The notes beneath the pieces are model-generated. The model saw only the letters and a program-made list of their open reading frames with translations, was not told where the DNA came from and made no database searches. Shown here piece after piece: positions 61,973 through 64,000 of a DNA stretch of 64,000 bases. Origin of the DNA: Moraxellaceae bacterium (GTDB lineage Bacteria; Pseudomonadota; Gammaproteobacteria; Pseudomonadales; Moraxellaceae); assembly GCA_020697295.1 (NCBI GenBank), contig JAJFBF010000003.1:1-64000 (forward strand). Direction: 5' to 3'. The translations under genes and the position numbers were made by a program. Each line of letters begins with the position of its first letter. Positions within the stretch are counted from its first letter, which is position 1.

Positions 61973-63160
61973 ATGGCGATCCGGGTAAAAGTGAGGACAG
62001 CGGCAGGGCAGGTGCAGTCCCTTAGCCTCGATGTGGCGACGGAGCACGAAGCAGTCCGCCGCGTGGCGGCGGCGGGCGGGCGCGTGCTGGCGGTGGAGTC
62101 TGAAGTTCTTTCGGCCCCAAGGGCGCGGCGCAACCAGGAGCTCGTCCTGCTTCTTTTCACGCAGGAGTTGCTGGCGCTGCTTGGTGCCGGGCTGAACCTG
62201 ACCGAGGCCATGACCACGCTGGTCGCCAAGGAACAGCGGGCCGGTGCACGCGCAACGCTGTCGGCGGTCCTGCAATCCCTGCGTGAGGGCCGCAATATCT
62301 CGGATGCGCTGGAGCTGCACCCGGATTCGTTTCCGGAAATGTTCGTTGCCACAGTGCGGTCGGCGGAACGTACCGGCGGCCTGGTGGAGGCGCTGTCGCG
62401 CTACATCGCCTATTCACTGCAGTTCGATGCCATCCGCAAGAAACTGGTCGCCGCTTCCATCTATCCGCTCGTGCTGCTGGTGGTGGGCGGGCTGGTCACC
62501 CTGTTCCTTCTTGGCTATGTGGTGCCGAAATTCAGCGTGGTCTATGGCGCCTCGCATGAGGATTTGCCCTGGCTTTCCGGCCTGCTGCTGTCGTTCGGGA
62601 TGATGCTGCATGAGTACTGGCAGTGGGGCCTGCTGCTCCTGCTGACCCTGATGGCGGGCCTGGTGGCCCTGCTGCGGCAACCGATGATCCGCCAGCGCCT
62701 GCTGGACCTCGTCTTGCAGGCTCCCGGCCTGGCCGAGCGGGTGCGGGAGTTCCGCCTGGCCCGCTTTTATCGGGGCGCCAGCCTGTTATTGCATGCCGGT
62801 ATTCCCCTTCCCAAAGCCTTGCGCATGGTCAGTGGGCTGCTGTCGCTGGAGCAGCGGCGCGGGGTGGAGCAGGCCTGCCGCAAGATCGAGGAGGGCCAAC
62901 GGCTGTCGACGGCGCTGGTGGCGTTTGGCCTGGCGGGCGTGGTGGCGGAGTCGCTGATCCAGGTGGGGGAACGCAGTGGCCGCCTGGCCGACATGCTGGA
63001 GCAGGCCGCGCGCTTCCAGGACGAGGATTTTTCGCGGTGGCTGGAGGTGGCGTCACGCCTCATCGAACCATTGCTGATGACGATCATCGGCATCGTCGTA
63101 GGCGGAGTGGTGGTGCTGCTGTACATGCCGATCTTCGAGTTGGCGGGGAGTCTGGGATGA
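61973..63160 (+). CDS. gspF: GspF, inner-membrane platform protein of type II secretion
   Basis: A 395-residue protein of the PulF/PilC family with three membrane helices (about residues 165-190, 215-240 and 368-390) and two related cytoplasmic helical domains (LFTQELLALLGAGLNLTEAM and FYRGASLLLHAGIPLPKALRM). It anchors the GspE ATPase. Its stop overlaps the gspE start (ATGA). The order G-F-E is the reverse of the common E-F-G. Confidence 0.92.
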   Translation: MAIRVKVRTAAGQVQSLSLDVATEHEAVRRVAAAGGRVLAVESEVLSAPRARRNQELVLLLFTQELLALLGAGLNLTEAMTTLVAKEQRAGARATLSAVLQSLREGRNISDALELHPDSFPEMFVATVRSAERTGGLVEALSRYIAYSLQFDAIRKKLVAASIYPLVLLVVGGLVTLFLLGYVVPKFSVVYGASHEDLPWLSGLLLSFGMMLHEYWQWGLLLLLTLMAGLVALLRQPMIRQRLLDLVLQAPGLAERVREFRLARFYRGASLLLHAGIPLPKALRMVSGLLSLEQRRGVEQACRKIEEGQRLSTALVAFGLAGVVAESLIQVGERSGRLADMLEQAARFQDEDFSRWLEVASRLIEPLLMTIIGIVVGGVVVLLYMPIFELAGSLG

Positions 63161-64000
63161 GCGCCGCGGAAGAGGTGAATGTGCTGGCCCCGGAACTGCT
63201 GTCCCAGGCGCGGATGCAGGCCCTCATGGAGATGCGCCCGGTGGTGGAGGTGCTGGAGCGCCTCTCCGGGCTGGGGGCGGATGCCTATGCCGCCGCCCTT
63301 GGCCGTCTGTTCCATTATCCGGTCGCGGTCATGAGCGAGCTGGCCACGCTGGAGGCGGACTTCGACACCGTGGCCTATGCCGAGTGCGTACAACGCGGCG
63401 TGGCCTTCGGGCGGCTGCCGGACGGGCGACGCTGGCTGGTGTGCGGGGATCCCTTTGATGCCGGCATCGAGTCCTGGAGGGGTTACGAGCTGCCGCCGGA
63501 AACACAGCTCCTGGTGGCGCATAAAAGTCATATCCATGCCTGGCAGCAGCAGATGGAGGCGCGGCTGCGCGCCCTGCAGGACTTTGAAGGGGAGAGCCTG
63601 ACGGAGCTGGCGGAGGAGGGCGTCGACGACCTTTCGTTGCTGCGTATCAGCGCGGATGGCAGCCATGTGATCCGGCTCGTGAACTCCACCATCTATGACG
63701 CCCTCAAGATCGGGGCCAGTGATATCCACCTGGAGTGTGAAGCCTCCGGGCTGGTGATCCAGTACCGCGTCGACGGCGTGCTGGTCCAGGTGGGACAGCT
63801 GGCGGGTGCGGAGCTGGCGGAACAGGTGATTTCGCGCATCAAGATCCTGGCCGAGCTCGACATCGCCGAGCGGCGCGTACCCCAGGACGGGCGTTTCAAG
63901 GTACGCATCAGCGGGCGGGAAATCGACTTCCGCGTATCGGTGATGCCCAGCCTGTTCGGCGAAGACGCGGTGTTGCGACTACTCGACCGGCAAGCCCTCA
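63157..64000 (+). CDS. gspE: GspE, type II secretion ATPase, N-terminal part (3' end outside window)
   Basis: The frame from ATG 63157 stays open to the window end, giving 281 residues. Residues 1-150 are the N1/N2 regions that bind the platform. ALKIGASDIHLECEASGLVIQYRVDGVLV near residue 183 and ELDIAERRVPQDGRFKVRISGREIDFRVS near residue 230 are the conserved core just before the Walker A site, which lies beyond the window. It powers pseudopilus assembly. Confidence 0.92.
   Translation, partial: MSAAEEVNVLAPELLSQARMQALMEMRPVVEVLERLSGLGADAYAAALGRLFHYPVAVMSELATLEADFDTVAYAECVQRGVAFGRLPDGRRWLVCGDPFDAGIESWRGYELPPETQLLVAHKSHIHAWQQQMEARLRALQDFEGESLTELAEEGVDDLSLLRISADGSHVIRLVNSTIYDALKIGASDIHLECEASGLVIQYRVDGVLVQVGQLAGAELAEQVISRIKILAELDIAERRVPQDGRFKVRISGREIDFRVSVMPSLFGEDAVLRLLDRQAL

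Overview
The window looks like chromosomal DNA of a GC-rich, facultatively anaerobic, nitrate-respiring gammaproteobacterium. The reasons are the NarXL / NarK1-NarK2-NarGHJI-PPIase-MoaA layout, which matches the one known from Pseudomonas, the oxygen-independent ubiquinone genes ubiUVT, a Crp/Fnr-type regulator without FNR cysteines, and type II secretion genes. No rRNA, tRNA, insertion sequence or CRISPR array was recognised. All statements come from reading the sequence and from family knowledge; no database search was run.

Layout. (1) 1-9363: the C-terminal end of a giant RTX-repeat protein, followed by a tight same-strand cluster: DUF3467-like protein, GAF+HlyD-type membrane protein, M50-type membrane protease with a HlyD-like tail, a degenerate SecA-like protein, a second HlyD-type adaptor and an FGE-fold lipoprotein. 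It closes with a rho-independent terminator. This looks like a dedicated processing/export system for the giant protein and is the best candidate for something undescribed. (2) 9459-15039: a BON-domain protein, an AMP-phosphorylase-type enzyme overlapping a PRPP-synthetase-like gene, and two tandem hemolysin III paralogues. (3) 15374-23806: yhcC-ubiU-ubiV-ubiT, convergent ubiX, divergent ubiD, then moaB-moeA and a PlsC acyltransferase. (4) 23904-40786: Dnr-like regulator with a DGC-domain protein, beta-carbonic anhydrase, narXL, and the divergent narK1K2GHJI-PPIase-moaA operon, then a stand-alone ATP-cone protein. (5) 40800-43040: a structured intergenic stretch, an outer-membrane porin-like protein and mobA. 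(6) 43404-61439: an accessory region with a Sec-exported 3041-residue repeat protein, a Sec-exported RHS polymorphic toxin, its probable immunity gene, and a 1303-residue secreted beta-sandwich protein. (7) 61544-64000: gspG-gspF-gspE, the last running off the window.

How it fits together. Regions 2-5 read as one low-oxygen programme: nitrate uptake and reduction, molybdopterin cofactor synthesis (moaA, moaB, moeA, mobA) to load NarG, ubiquinone synthesis without oxygen to feed electrons to NarI, and nucleotide functions. Six promoters carry a 14-bp Anr/Dnr/FNR-type box (consensus TTGAT-N4-ATCAA) followed 20-23 bases later by a -10-like hexamer, the geometry of class II FNR promoters. They stand upstream of the AMP phosphorylase, the second hemolysin III gene, yhcC-ubiUVT, moaB-moeA, narK1 and the ATP-cone gene. 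A seventh box lies upstream of the Dnr-like regulator itself.

The most surprising single fact is that narG is broken in this sequence: about 35 nt are missing in the middle of an otherwise perfectly conserved gene. This shifts the frame and removes about 12 conserved residues of the molybdenum subunit. Either this strain has just lost membrane nitrate reductase or the assembly is wrong at that point.
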